A stretch of 64,000 nt of DNA from the NCBI GenBank assembly GCA_946122785.1, contig CAMGYJ010000004.1:19800150-19864149 (forward strand), given 5' to 3'. The number at the start of each line of letters is the position of its first letter. Position 1 is the stretch's first letter. Of the stretch, positions 43,487 through 54,576 are shown piece after piece. The notes under the pieces are model-generated. The model was not told where the DNA came from. It saw only the letters and a list, made by a program, of their open reading frames with translations, and did not search any database. This DNA comes from Linum tenue (lineage: Eukaryota > Streptophyta > Magnoliopsida > Malpighiales > Linaceae). A program made the translations under genes and the position numbers.

Positions 43487-45713
43487 GCCTAAGTTCAGGT
43501 CCTTAAGACCTCTTTTTTAAGGGGGATCTTAAAACCTTGTGATTGGCTAACTCAATTTTAGGTAGTTAGTGAGGAGTTATTAGTTAAATAGTTGTTAGGG
43601 GTATTAAGGAGACTACAATTAAATTAAAAACCGACGTCTCTTTCTTTTACCAACCCTAACCCACGTCTCTTTCTTTTCCCTCCCGCAATCCGAGCCTTCC
43701 CGCTGTATGTTTCTTCATCCTTCCGCAAGCGGGCGAACCATCCGATCGTCCGAGTTCTCCGTCCGGTCGTCCCTTCTCCGGCAGCCACTCCATCAATCGC
43801 TCTCCTCACGGCAGCAGCTTCGTCCCGCCGTTAGAACCTTCGACATCCCGCCATCATCATGCCGCTACAGTTCTAGCATCTCCGGCATCCCGACGACACA
43901 GCTTTTTGCGCCGCCGCCATCCCGCTAACACACCTGCCCGTCATCATTCTCTTAGACTCTCTTTGAAAAGTGACAGTATTTCATTAATAATAATGACAAC
44001 GTGGTTATTAGTAATTTGGTGTGGATAATGAGTGGTTGTGATTATCAACGTTGTAATGCGAAAGTAGTAATAATTTTGGAGGTTTTGTTAACGTATATGT
44101 TTGCAATGTTTTTACTCTAGTGACAATCTTCTAGTATGCCATTATTAACGAAAACTTTATTATTAATGTTTTAATATGTAATCATTGATGAAATTAAAAA
44201 GAATTTTAATGATTTTCCGCGAATGATGAACAAAGTTATATTTCGCGTTAATGTTGTATGGTTGTCATTTTCAACGTTACAATACGGAACCAATCATAAT
44301 GTTGTTAACATATCAAAGATGATTATCATTCTTTGATGTATTTTGTTAATAAAAATGACAAAAATGGCTAATATACATACCCATAAGATCTTTTATTATT
44401 ATATTTTTTGTTTGACTTATGATTGCAATTCAATAACATTATTAACAAAAATTGTTTCAATTATTAACAGTTTGTTGATAGATCATATTATAAAAGTTGA
44501 TAACATTACCTTGAATGACGTTATCAACGATATACAAAAACATTACCACCGTTTTCCAATGTTAATAATGAACATTGTCAAGATTAACGAACATATAATG
44601 TAAGGTTCATAATCTCCCGCAAAAAGTTAATAATTGAAACAATTTTTTGTTAATAAAAACTCTTCTTTCTAAACCTCCTATTAATAATATACTATACTTT
44701 TATCAACCTATACAACATATCAATAGAAGGTGTTCATTAAGGGTCACGATATTAACAAAAAATCGTCTTTTTTCAACTTCAGATTTTATACTATTAACAT
44801 ATTTTAACAATAACATTTAGACTATTAACGCTTTTTAAACCTCCTATTAATCAAATAATATACTATTATCAACCTATACAACATATCATTAATTAAGTTG
44901 TACGATCATCAGAATTGTATTTAACACTTTCTTTTTGCTTCTTATAATACTCTTATATACTATTATTAACATTCAATCATAGACCTATTAATAATGTTAT
45001 GAAAGGGAATAAACTTTATGAAACTAATAACCTATAACAAAACGTAACTAACAGAGCATTGGTAACAAACACATTAGTTATGCGAATCATTGAGCAAAAA
45101 AGTTAATAATACTTATAAAAATATTAATAAGGTGACAATTAAAAATTACAAACTGATTACAAAATCCTTAATGATCAATTATTATTAATAGCCCTGCAAT
45201 CCTTGCAATCGTTGATAGGTTACATAGAAACGATAGGTTACATAGAAAATATTAACAATGGAAAAGGACGTTAATAATGTATTAAGCAAATGGTGGATCT
45301 CCGATCCTTCATTTCCGGAGCCGCCTCACGGAAGATGATTCCTCCCAGTCGCCTTCAGTCAATGGCTTGGGTCGACGATCGCTTGCAACGACGGCTTTAT
45401 GTGACGGCGGCGTAATAGGGCTGGGCTGGTGGGAGGGAGCGGAGGTGAACGACCGGCGGAAACGATGATAGAGAGAGGAGTCAACGACCGCCGAATTTTT
45501 GACGAGAGAGAGAGCAGCGGTTTGAGGAAACGAGATAGGGTTTTAATTTCCATTTTCATTATTAATATCATTAATTTTTAATATATTCCATTCATGTCCT
45601 TATAGGTAGTTATCCAATGATTAATAATGATTATCTCTCTCCTTTTCTTATTGGCTGGAATGGGCTTAAGATCCTCCTTAAGAAAGGAAGCTTAAGGACC
45701 GGATCTGACCCGC
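43487..45713. mobile_element. non-autonomous MULE with AT-rich core
   Basis: Inverted ends share GGTCCTTAAG ... TTAAGG(G/A)GGATCTTAA and an ATTGGCT block. Flanking duplication CCGGCAACG (43478-43486, 45714-45722), extendable to CCCGGCAACGG. Near each end is a GC-rich, coding-like block (43650-43930 and 45300-45550), possibly captured. The core 43960-45290 is very AT-rich, full of ATTAATAAT-type words, and has no ORF of note. Confidence 0.75.
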
Positions 45714-45725
45714 CCGGCAACGGGC

Positions 45726-46162
45726 ATTGCTATTCGTCGCCCTAAAATTTATTATTCATCGCCCTAATTAAGTTAAATTTACACTAATACCCTTAATTAC
45801 ATAAATCGTATTCTCTACTGCTTCTTCCTATTAGCACTGCCGGGCACTTCCCCTCGCCGGCTTTAGATCTCCCACCGTCACCGGCCATTATCCTGCTCAG
45901 CCGGCACCTCTCTCCATTTGGTGGAGTTCCCTATTATTTATTTGGTTATCTGCTTGATTGATTGGTTCAAATCATTTTGCCGAAGCTTTTTGAGGACATT
46001 ACCTCTGCTTCTTGATAATTGATGGCTTTGTTTTGATTGGCTTGGCTCTCCTGGCAACGTTAGAGTGATGACAAATTGTTGAATTTGGGATTAGGGATAA
46101 GAGTGTAAATTTAATGCATTTTAGGGCGATAAAATTTGAATTTTAGGGCGACGAATAGCGAT
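45726..46162. mobile_element. MITE with inverted repeats of about 70 bp
   Basis: Left GCTATTCGTCGCCCTAAAAT and right complement are the same, both followed by ATCGCCCTAA and TTAAATTTACACT. The interior is GC-rich at first, then AT-rich. The MULE at 43487-45713 sits against its left end. Confidence 0.75.
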
Positions 46163-46308
46163 TCAACTATTAAAAGCCTAACGAAAGTTTCACTCAATTA
46201 GAAACACTAACGGCGAAATAAAAAAGTAACAGAAACATAATTAAAATAAAAACCTGCTATGTCTTACAACCATATTCCTATTTGGGAATTTAACTGTGCT
46301 GTTACATT

Positions 46309-47101
46309 TAGGGCTGGCAATTTGGACCGGGACCGGATTAAAAACCGGAAACCGGACCGTAAAACTCGGACCGTTTTAAGATCGAGACCGAATGTAAAAC
46401 AATCCAATCCCGTCTTTGGTCTCATAATCAGCAAAAAAAAACCCGGACCAATCCAGTCCAGGTCAAAACCGTGTAAAAACCGGAAGACCGGATGATTAAA
46501 AACAGATCAAACCAGGACCCAAAGGCAAAGCCCATAAGGGGCCCAAACAAGCCCACTCCCCCTGCAGCCCGCCGGCCCATAATGACTAATTGGCTTTTGT
46601 TTTTGTTTAGGGTTGGAGAGTGGAGACTTGCAGTCGCAGAAGGCGCCTCTCTCAGTCTCTCGTCCACGTCCAGTCGGCAGTCGTCCCGAACCGAACAGCC
46701 GCAGCCCGCCGCAGTCTCTCGTCCATCGTCCGCAGCCCGCCGCCAGCCCGAACCGCTGCAGTCGCCGCCCGCACCCGGCGCCCGCAGCCCGCCTCTGCTC
46801 CGACGAACTCAGAAAAATGGAAGGGAGCAGCAGTTGGGTAAGTGGTATTTTAATTATTTGGCCGGATTTTTGCTACAAACAGGTTGTCTACATTCCAGGA
46901 AAATGGGTATATGCTACTGAATTTTCTGCAACATGGTCAAAATAGGTCAAAACCGGATTGGGACCGGACCGGGTCAAAACCGGACTGTACCCATTCCAGG
47001 AAAACGGTATATGTACCCAATCCCCATATTTTCAAAAAGACCGGACTGGACCGGATCAATTCGGGCCAATTTAACCAGACCGGACCGTATCGCCACCCCT
47101 A
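46309..47101. mobile_element. 793-bp non-autonomous hAT element with GC-rich cargo
   Basis: Ends TAGGGCTGGC and GCCACCCCTA with a perfect 8-bp duplication GTTACATT (46301-46308, 47102-47109). Both subterminal zones hold many GACCGG / CCGGTC words. The centre (46615-46850) is GC-rich and coding-like in several frames, with ATGs and a GTAAGT near 46838. It may be a captured first exon. Confidence 0.92.
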
Positions 47102-47109
47102 GTTACATT

Positions 47110-47376
47110 TACTTCATCAATTATGCTGACTATGCTTCGCATTATTTTAAAATTTTATTATCTTTACCACGATGCACCACGATTTTTTATATTCTAAAGT
47201 GTACTTGCAAATACATTTGTTGCATATGTTGTTAATCGAAATATTTTTTTATTTATACAACTAAACAATCATTCATAATACTATCCTAATCTCTTATGGG
47301 TAAACCTCAGTCTTCTACTTCTCTAAACTCAAACTATGAAATTCATTTGAGCTAAAAATAATAATAGATTTTTTTT
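47110..47376. other. AT-rich spacer
   Basis: No feature recognised. Confidence 0.4.
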
Positions 47377-47488
47377 ATTCGTCAAAGACTCGAAGTATAT
47401 CAAAGTATATCTAATAGCGTATTATGAATGTACGTATTCTTTCACACCTATTAGATATACTTTGATATACTTCGAGTCTTTGACGAAT
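47377..47488. repeat. perfect 41-bp inverted repeat with 30-nt loop
   Basis: 47377-47417 is the exact reverse complement of 47448-47488 (core AAGACTCGAAGTATATC). The loop is 47418-47447. Part of the arm sequence (CCTATTAGATATACTT) recurs at about 47499-47514. Confidence 0.97.
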
Positions 47489-47494
47489 CAGAAA

Positions 47495-48237
47495 AAAACC
47501 TATTAGATATACTTGAATATCGTTCTAGTCGATATCGCATCATTCTCTCTCTCTTGAAGAAGATTCGACCTAGAATCTTTAAAGAATCTTGATATCTGGT
47601 CAGCCCCCACATTCTTGGTCTTCCAACGGAATTGACTTGGTAGTGAGGATTTTATTATTCCCCCCTTCTTAAGAATAATTCGTCCACAAATTGTAAAGAC
47701 TCGATTTTGATGAAAACCCTCCATGTAGCTCTGAAGTTCTCATCGATTTTCAATACGAGCTTCCTCTTCAGAAAAATTATCTCCAATGACGAAATCCGTA
47801 TGATCATATTCTGGAACAATTGATGAATCTTCAAGAATTTTCATGCATTCATCCTCTCCATTGAATTCTTGTTCCTCGTCAAATTGATCAACTTCAAGTG
47901 CACCCAATTCTGGCACATCCACAAGAACATCTTCTTTCTTCTCTTTAATTAATGCTGACGTCGTCGTGCTATGATAATCTTGTAGCTAATCTGCTTGACT
48001 CTCGATATCAACTTCTGGATTTTTCTCTTGTATCTAAATGGTAGGCTCAAACGGTTGATCTTGCTCTAGATTTGGATTACCATTGCTGGCGCAGTAATCC
48101 CCAACAAAGCTTCCAATCGAGCAAGTTTGGTGTCCCATCGTTCGGCCATTCGTGCTTGCCCTTGAAGAATAACTTCTATCGTCGTGAGCCCTTGCTTCAT
48201 CATCTCCGCCAATCATTGACTTTGCTCCATTCTTGAT
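47495..48237 (-). pseudogene. remnant of a minus-strand Ty3/gypsy gag region
   Basis: On the minus strand from 48203 a short frame (MMKQGLTTIEVILQGQARM then AERWDTKLARLEALLG) resembles the start of a plant gypsy Gag and ends in TAG. Further along, 47740-47922 encodes an acidic peptide (EEQEFNGEDECMKILED) of retroelement style. The region continues to the right of the nested MULEs as a PBS and LTR at 52111-52570. Heavily decayed. Confidence 0.45.
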
Positions 48238-48246
48238 TTTCAAAAA

Positions 48247-51199
48247 GGCAAAATACATTTGTATAGCTAAAACTTTCACGTTTATGCTAATAATAGCCAA
48301 ATTTGGAGAACTACCACCTATAGCCAGCTTTTAAAGTTATTGTATGACAAATATAGTCATTTCCGTCAAATACTTTAACGGTGTTATTAACACCGTCAAC
48401 TTATTTGATGGTTTGCTGACTAGGCACCAACTCAACGAACACGTCAGAGCCAAATAAGCCAAAAATGACACTTCATAATTTTAAAATTATTTAATAATTA
48501 CACATCATATTTAATTTTAATTTTTTTTGTTAAAATCTTTTCACCTCTATTCCTCCCCTGCCTTCTATTCCATCTTCGATCCCTTGGGTTAATTGCATGG
48601 TTGGTCATTAAGATTACAAAAAACGTTCAAGTTTGGTCACTCGAAATATTTAAATCTATTGTTGGTACTTCAATTTATTGAAATCGTTCACGTTTGGTCA
48701 CTCTCCGTCCAACTCCGTTAACTTTTGCTTATGTGGCGGTCAACTTTAAAAGTTGACCGTTAAGTGAGTGATGTGGCAATTAAAAAACTAATAAAATAAT
48801 AAAATAAATATTTTATAATTTTGGGGGCCGCTGAAGATTGTTCGGCTCCAGATCCATCCCTTTCGAGTTCCACAGCTTCAGATCTTCGACCTCGCAGCCA
48901 GCTTCCCACCGTTTCCTTTCCCAGCGACAGTTTCCTGTCTTCCTCCCTCTTCACCTGTTTTAAACCGGCGGCCGCCAACCACCACCTTCGTTTGCGGCTT
49001 CATCAGACCCGCTAGTAGCACTGCTAGCTCCAGGTTCACCGGCGACCCGGGCCCCATCTCCATCGACGACGTTTTCCTCAGCGTCTCGGTGGCCATCCCT
49101 AAGGTGAAACCTTCGTCGGTGAACTCTATCAACCGTCAGGTATGTACCGTTGATTGGTGATGTCGTCGAGGCTGACTACCGTTTTCACTCGGATCTGGAG
49201 CTCGAATCCGATGCCGTCTCCGTTTGTCCCCACTCCCAGCCACTTGAATTCCCCCCCCCCCCCAATTCTTCCACGATTCCGGTAAAGAGCGATTGCATCG
49301 TGAAGGAGGATCGTGGGTTGTTGTTGAATTTGGCGGTGGAGAAGTGGGGATTGGGTTGAATTAACCGAAACCCCTATTCCCTTCCTCTTCCCGACTGTTC
49401 TCGACATCTTCCTCCTCAGACTCATCTTCTTCGTCGGAGCAGTTCTTCGAGATGAGTGCCGCCTTAGATCGGTTCTCAAATTCGCTCCGAATAGCGAGGC
49501 GGAGGAAGAATAAGATTCGTTGCCAGTGTTGGGTTTCGATTACCGAATGGAGAAAGGGAGTCTGAGGAGGCGAACTCGGAGAGAGGGTCGAAGTCGAAGG
49601 TGAAGGCGGTGTAGGTGGCGGAGGCGAACTCTCTGTACTTGAGGATCTCGGCGCGGCCGTGTAGGGAGCTTGGAGAAGATGGGCGAGTGGTTTGTGGGGG
49701 CGGATGTCGCCTCCGCCACCGGCGTTGCTATGTTTTTTGGCGGGGTGATTCGACTCTATTTTTTGGCGGATGATGATTTGTGGCTGTGGTGGAGCCGTTT
49801 GAGAAGGATGATGATTTGCTGCTGTGGTGCAATTGATTGATAATGCAGGAAGCGGAGGAATGGATATAGGAAATGGAATGTTTGATGGAAATGGAATATT
49901 TTAAACTAATAAAAATTAATATTTTAATTTTAATAATTTATGATTTTATTTTTATCTTTTTAATAGTTAGAAATGAGGTGAAAATTATAAAATATTAATT
50001 TTTATTATTTTATTAAATTTTTAATTGCCACATCACTCAGTTAACGGTCAATTTTTAAAGTTGACTGCCACGTAAGCAAAAGTTAACGGAGTTGGACGGA
50101 GAGTGACCAAACGTGAACGATTTCAGTAAATTGAAGTACCACCAATGGATTTAAATATTTCGAGTGACCAAACTTGAACGTTTTTTGCAATCTCAGTGAC
50201 CAACCATGCGATTAACCCTCGATCCCTTCTTTCCCAAAAATCCCACTTCAAAACAGATCCCTTTTTCTATTCCATCTTCAAACCACGATCCCTTTTTCTT
50301 TCCCAAACAACCCACTTCAAACTAGATCCCTCCCTTCTTCTTCTTTTTCTTCTTCTTCAAGATAGACGTACCCAACTTCCTCTTATTCTTCATCTTGCTT
50401 GAGGTGCAATTTTCCCCTACCGTTCATCGTCGTCCTCCATCGTTGAAGCTTCCCAAAATCAAAAAAAAAATCGACCTTTCCTCTAATCTTACATTGTTGA
50501 AGCACCCCTAAAATCAACACAAAAATCGACCAGATCTGATTGATAGCTAGCCTCTTTCTCTCTCGATTCAAGCATTATCTTCGCCACTGGTTCTTGTTCT
50601 CCATAGATTCGAGCCCCGGCTCCGCCAATTCCGATTTCCCATCCCCGTCCAACCCGAACCACACTCTGACTCAGAGAAGGGAAGAAGAATTGATTCGCGG
50701 ATTTGGACATTTTTTTATAGAAAGGATCTGGGCGTTTTTGAAAGAGAAAGAAGTTGATAAAGGTGAGCGAAGAAGAAAGGGTTTTGTTTGTGGGTTGTCA
50801 TCTTTCTGGGAACAAGAAAGGAATCTTTGTGTTTGCTTTTCATTGATGGAGATGAAGAAATCAGAGAGAAGAGAGAATAGCGGCACCGATTTTGAAGATG
50901 GGAAGGTGAAGAGGCGGTGCGGTGGAGGAGAGTCGGGATTATTGTTTTTTTAATATTTTTTAATGAATTTATTGCTTTTTATAATTTTTTATTTAATTTA
51001 ATTAAAATTAAAGGATAAAACTTTAATAATTTTCCACCTTTCATTATTTTCCAATAAAATATGTCACGTCAATCGTTGTTGTTAGTCCAGTCATTCTGTT
51101 AGATAGTATTGGAAGGAAATGGCTATTAGTGGTATTTCGCAAAAATTGACTATTATTGTCACAAACGCGAAAGTTTTGGCTATGTAAGTGTATTTTGCC
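48247..51199. mobile_element. MULE with long TIRs inserted in the gypsy remnant
   Basis: Inverted ends GGCAAAATAC ... with internal AATAATAG(C/T)CA blocks of 90 bp or more, and a perfect 9-bp duplication TTTCAAAAA (48238-48246, 51200-51208). The TIR pattern matches the MULE at 19367-23801. It contains another complete TIR element (48586-50218) and GC-rich, gene-like cargo at 50280-50940. No transposase. Confidence 0.92.
48586..50218. mobile_element. nested 1.6-kb MULE-like element with ~230-bp TIRs
   Basis: Ends GGGTTAATTGCATGG and CCATGCGATTAACCC, with arms matching for about 230 bp (GACCAAACGTGAACGATTTC, GTTAACGGAGTTGGACGGAG). A perfect 10-bp duplication TCGATCCCTT (48576-48585, 50219-50228). 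The interior 48830-49840 is GC-rich with splice-like junctions (CGTCAGGTATGT near 49138), suggesting captured exons. The source gene was not recognised. A 13-base C run lies at 49251-49263. Confidence 0.92.
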
Positions 51200-51381
51200 T
51201 TTCAAAAACTAACAATAACCACAAAGCCAAAACCAAACCACACAATATTTTTTTCTTTTGTCCCACGTACAGCTTTGTGGTTGTATAACAAATCTTTTGT
51301 TTTGACTTTTCTATACTTTTTAACTACTCACGTGGACCGCTACAACAAATGAAAAAATAGTTTTTTTATCTACTCACTTAA

Positions 51382-51654
51382 TGTAACACTTTAGGCGAAT
51401 CCCACATCGACAAAGCACGGGAGAGATCCATGGTTCATAAGTAAAAAACCGACCTTAACTAACAAGACGCGTTTTGGGGTGAAATGGAGGAGATCTTGTG
51501 ATAACTCCGAAGTTAAACGTACTCAGTGTGGAGTGCATCAAGGATGGGTGACATTTATGGGAAGTCACCTTGAATTGCACCCCAAGTCGAAAACCGTGAG
51601 GGTCAAGGCCCAAAGCGGACAATATATTCGTCAAGAAAGGTCCGGGATGTTACA
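51382..51654 (+). mobile_element. Cassandra-type TRIM LTR carrying 5S rDNA-like sequence
   Basis: A 273-bp unit beginning TGTAACACTTTAGGCG and ending GGGATGTTACA, with the size and TG..CA ends of a Cassandra LTR. The interior 51487-51582 is 5S rRNA-like: ACTCCGAAGTTAAACGT, AGGATGGGTGAC, TGGGAAGTCACCTTGAATTG, CACCCC. Solo or fused copy; no second direct LTR is present. Confidence 0.85.
51487..51582 (+). other. 5S rRNA-like segment inside the left Cassandra LTR
   Basis: Matches the 5S internal promoter region and 3' half, including AAGTTAAACGT (A-box zone) and GGATGGGTGAC (C-box zone). Too diverged at the 5' part to call a functional 5S gene. Confidence 0.75.
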
Positions 51655-51898
51655 AGTGTTGTCCGCTTTGGGCTTGACCCTCACAGTTTTCGATTTGGGG
51701 TGCAATTCAAGGTAACTTCCCATAAAGGTCACCCATTCTTGTTGCACTCCACACTGAGCACGTTTAACTTCGGAGTTCTCACAAGATCTCCATTATTTCA
51801 CCCCAAAACGCATCTTGTCAGTTAAGGTCGGTTTCTTACTTATGAACCATGGATCTCTCCCGTGCTTTGTCGATGTGAGATTCGCCTAAGGTGTCACA
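51655..51898 (-). mobile_element. second Cassandra LTR, inverted, tail-to-tail with the first
   Basis: The complement starts TGTGACACCTTAGGCG and follows the first copy to AAAGCGGACAA, then is cut short, lacking the last ~30 bp. Together the two form a near-palindrome of about 516 bp with a 36-nt unpaired centre (51623-51658). Confidence 0.85.
51697..51793 (-). other. 5S rRNA-like segment inside the right Cassandra LTR
   Basis: Same 5S-like block on the minus strand: AACTCCGAAGTTAAACGTGC and AATGGGTGACC are readable. Confidence 0.75.
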
Positions 51899-52110
51899 CA
51901 TAACCTAACGAAAAAAAGCAACAAATTGATTTTTTCCCACTTTCCTTTGTTACTCACGTATAAGAAAGAAGGGGGGAAAACTAAGAAAAAAACAAAAGTT
52001 ATGTTTTAGTTACGTGCACGAAAACAAAAACAAATAACTAAATTTTTTTCCTAGAAAATAATGAAAGACAAAATACCTTCAGGAATTTTTCGCCGTTGAG
52101 TTTGAACAGG
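51899..52110 (-). other. leader region of the minus-strand gypsy remnant
   Basis: AT-rich, between the PBS and the Cassandra insertion. No gene. Confidence 0.35.
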
Positions 52111-52123
52111 ACTCCTGATACCA
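52111..52123 (-). other. primer binding site of the gypsy remnant
   Basis: TGGTATCAGGAGT on the minus strand, tRNA-Met-type (first nine bases match TGGTATCAG). Confidence 0.55.
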
Positions 52124-52570
52124 CTTTATACAATCAAATTCGCACAACTCAAGCAATTCAAACCAAAAGATAGAACCAAGATAGGATGGAAATCAATCGG
52201 ACATAATTTACTCGTGAAAGGGACAATCGATAAGAATCGATCGAACAATCTCAACTCGGAATTCAGGGCAATTGATATGAGTAGCTCGCCACAACTAGGG
52301 TGTATACCTAGTTGATAAGAGTCGTTGTAACACTCCAGAATCCCCAATAGAGTATTTAGGGAAAAGTCCACAAAGGGAACAAACAAAAGCTTTTTGAAAT
52401 TTGATAATAATAGTCTATCCTCCAAACCAACGAGTTCAGCCCTTTAAATAGGCCCCATACAACCCAAATCCGAACATGACAAGGACAACATCAAAGTAAA
52501 CCGACTTAAAACATAAACAACCCGTTAAGCTAGAAAAAACCCCATTAAGTAGAAAAAACCCACTAAGCAA
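52124..52570 (-). repeat. probable LTR of the minus-strand gypsy remnant
   Basis: Lies just upstream of the PBS in element orientation and contains a TATTTAAAGG box (complement of 52441-52450) and transcription-start-like sequence. Limits are approximate; the partner LTR is not in the window. Confidence 0.45.
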
Positions 52571-52781
52571 AAACAACTTGTTAAGCCTTCTTCTCGCATT
52601 CTGCCATCTCTTCAGGACTTCCTTCTTCCTCCACAACTTGAAACATCATAAAGGGCTTGTACTTGAATAGCTCTACGTCCATGCTTGCAAAATAACAACC
52701 CAAATACGTTGCAAACTTGTCTCTCATCTCCTTTGCCTTAGAACGTGTGACTAGCCCTTTGATGCCCTCATCACACCTATA
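52571..52781 (-). pseudogene. C-terminal gypsy polyprotein fragment upstream of the LTR
   Basis: The minus-strand frame GIKGLVTRSKAKEMRDKF ... EEMAECEKKA ends in TAA at about 52571. The GLVTRSKAK motif is typical of C-terminal tails of some plant Ty3/gypsy polyproteins. It precedes the LTR in element orientation and is cut on the right by the LINE insertion at 52790. Confidence 0.45.
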
Positions 52782-52789
52782 GATATATT

Positions 52790-54576
52790 TTGGACAAAAT
52801 TGACCAGAAACTCTCGGGATGGAAAGCTAGAAGTCTATCTTTAGCGGGTAGAGTTATACTTACAGTTGATGTGTTGAATGCCATCTCATCCTATGCTATG
52901 CAAACTTCTGTGCTGCCTGCTTCTGTCTGTGATGCAATTGACTGTAAGATTAGGAGTTTCATTTGAGGGAGCCACCTTGGGAAGAGAAAAGTTCACTTGA
53001 TCAATTGGGATACTATCTGTAAACCAAAAGACCGGGGGGGGGGGGGATTAAGCTCGCCTGGTAGGTTCTGAATAATGGGAATGATATGTGGGTGCAGGCT
53101 TTTCAAGGAAAATATTTCCACCACAAGGAAGGAAACATCAACTCTATGAAAAAAAGCAATCACTCAAGGCTATGGAAAGCAATTGTCAAGGCGATGCCCC
53201 TGATGAAATAGGCCAATGTTTGGAGTGTTAGGGATGGACAAACTACCGGATTTTGTACCCATCCCTGGTTGGATAATGGAGTTGCACTAGAGAACTACTC
53301 AATGAAGGAGCTTACCGAGGCGGATTGAGCATCCTTAGTTGCGGACTGGACTGACCATCGAGGTGAATGGGACTGGGGATGGATTTACCTCTATCTCCCT
53401 AATGAGATCCTTCTGCAAATTGCAGGGAAAGAAGTGCCTAAACCGAGAATGGGGGAGGACACTACACTCTGGGGCATCAAGAAATATGAGAGATTTCATC
53501 TGAAGTTAGCCTACAACCTGGCAATAGGGAACCTGAACAACGAATCTGACAAGATATGGAAGGATCTTTGAAGACGGAGTGGACCAAGTAGAGTGAAGCA
53601 TTTTCTGTGGCTGGTGTCTCACAGAAGACTTCTCGCAAACAAAGAAAGAGAGAAGAGGAAGCTTATCAACAACGGAGACTACGCACACCGCAGTGGAACA
53701 AAAGAAACAGTGGAACGTATTCTCCTTGGATGCAACAAAATTAGAGGAATATGGAATCGTTTCCAGGATAAAGTGAAGGAGAAGAACAACAATGTTGAGT
53801 TCGAATCTTGGCTCAACAAGAACCTTATGGACGAGAACACATGGACTGATTTTGGGCTCATTTGCTGGATTATCTGGAAGTAGAGGAATGAGTAAGCCAT
53901 GGAAGGGGAGAGATTTTCGGAAGGAGTCATTCACATAATCCTTTTGTGGATTGAAATCAACAGGCAAGCTCGCGATAATGCTACTCGAAGCATTCTGCCT
54001 AACAAGCGAGTGCAACAGATTGGTTGGAAAGTACCAAGACATGGATGTATTCAAATCCAAACAGATGGATTTGTTATCTCTCAGACTGGAGCTGCTGTTG
54101 CAGGTGGGCTTTTGCGTAATCACATGGGAAGATGCGAGGGAGCCTTCACCTGCAACCTTGGAGTCTGCTCGATAACAAGAGCCGAGCTGAAGGGTGCAGC
54201 CGAGGGTTTGGAACTTGCCTGGCACAAAGGGTACAGGAAAGTTGAGTTGAACTTGGACTCTTCAACTACCATTAACATCATCAAGACATAGAAGAACAGC
54301 GACCATGTACATGGGTTGCTTGCGACACAAATAGGGACTCTTTTGGAGAGAAATTGGGATATCAGCATTAACCATATTTTTAGAGAAAGTAACTATGTTG
54401 CTGATTTCCTTGCAAATAGGGGACATTCTGTTAATTTTGGCACAAATCTCTTCGATGTGAGCGACCCCAACCTTTGTTATTGTCTCAATGACGATTCCAT
54501 GGGTGTTACCATGGATCGAGCTGTTATTAATACGAGTTAGATGCCGATGGTGTTAGTCTTTTTACAAAAAAAAAAA
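52790..54576 (+). pseudogene. 5'-truncated LINE (L1 type) with zf-RVT and RNase H domains
   Basis: Flanked by an 8-bp duplication AGATATAT (52782-52789, 54577-54584) and ending in a poly(A) run (about 54565-54576), as in target-primed insertion with 5' truncation. It starts in the RT C-terminus (LDKIDQKLSGWKARSLSLAG, SVCDAIDCKIRSFI), passes through a zf-RVT domain (RVKHFLWLVSHRRLLANKE) and ends in a plant-type RNase H (IQTDGFVISQTGAAVAGG, RAELKGAAEG, LNLDSSTTI, ESNYVADFLANRG). Several stops (for example TGA in place of Trp after RSFI) show it is dead. A 13-base G run is at 53034-53046. Confidence 0.9.

Noticed and set aside
51487..51793. 5S rRNA genes
   Set aside because: The 5S-like blocks lie within Cassandra-type LTRs, are diverged in the 5' part and are not in a 5S tandem array, so they are reported as TRIM sequence.
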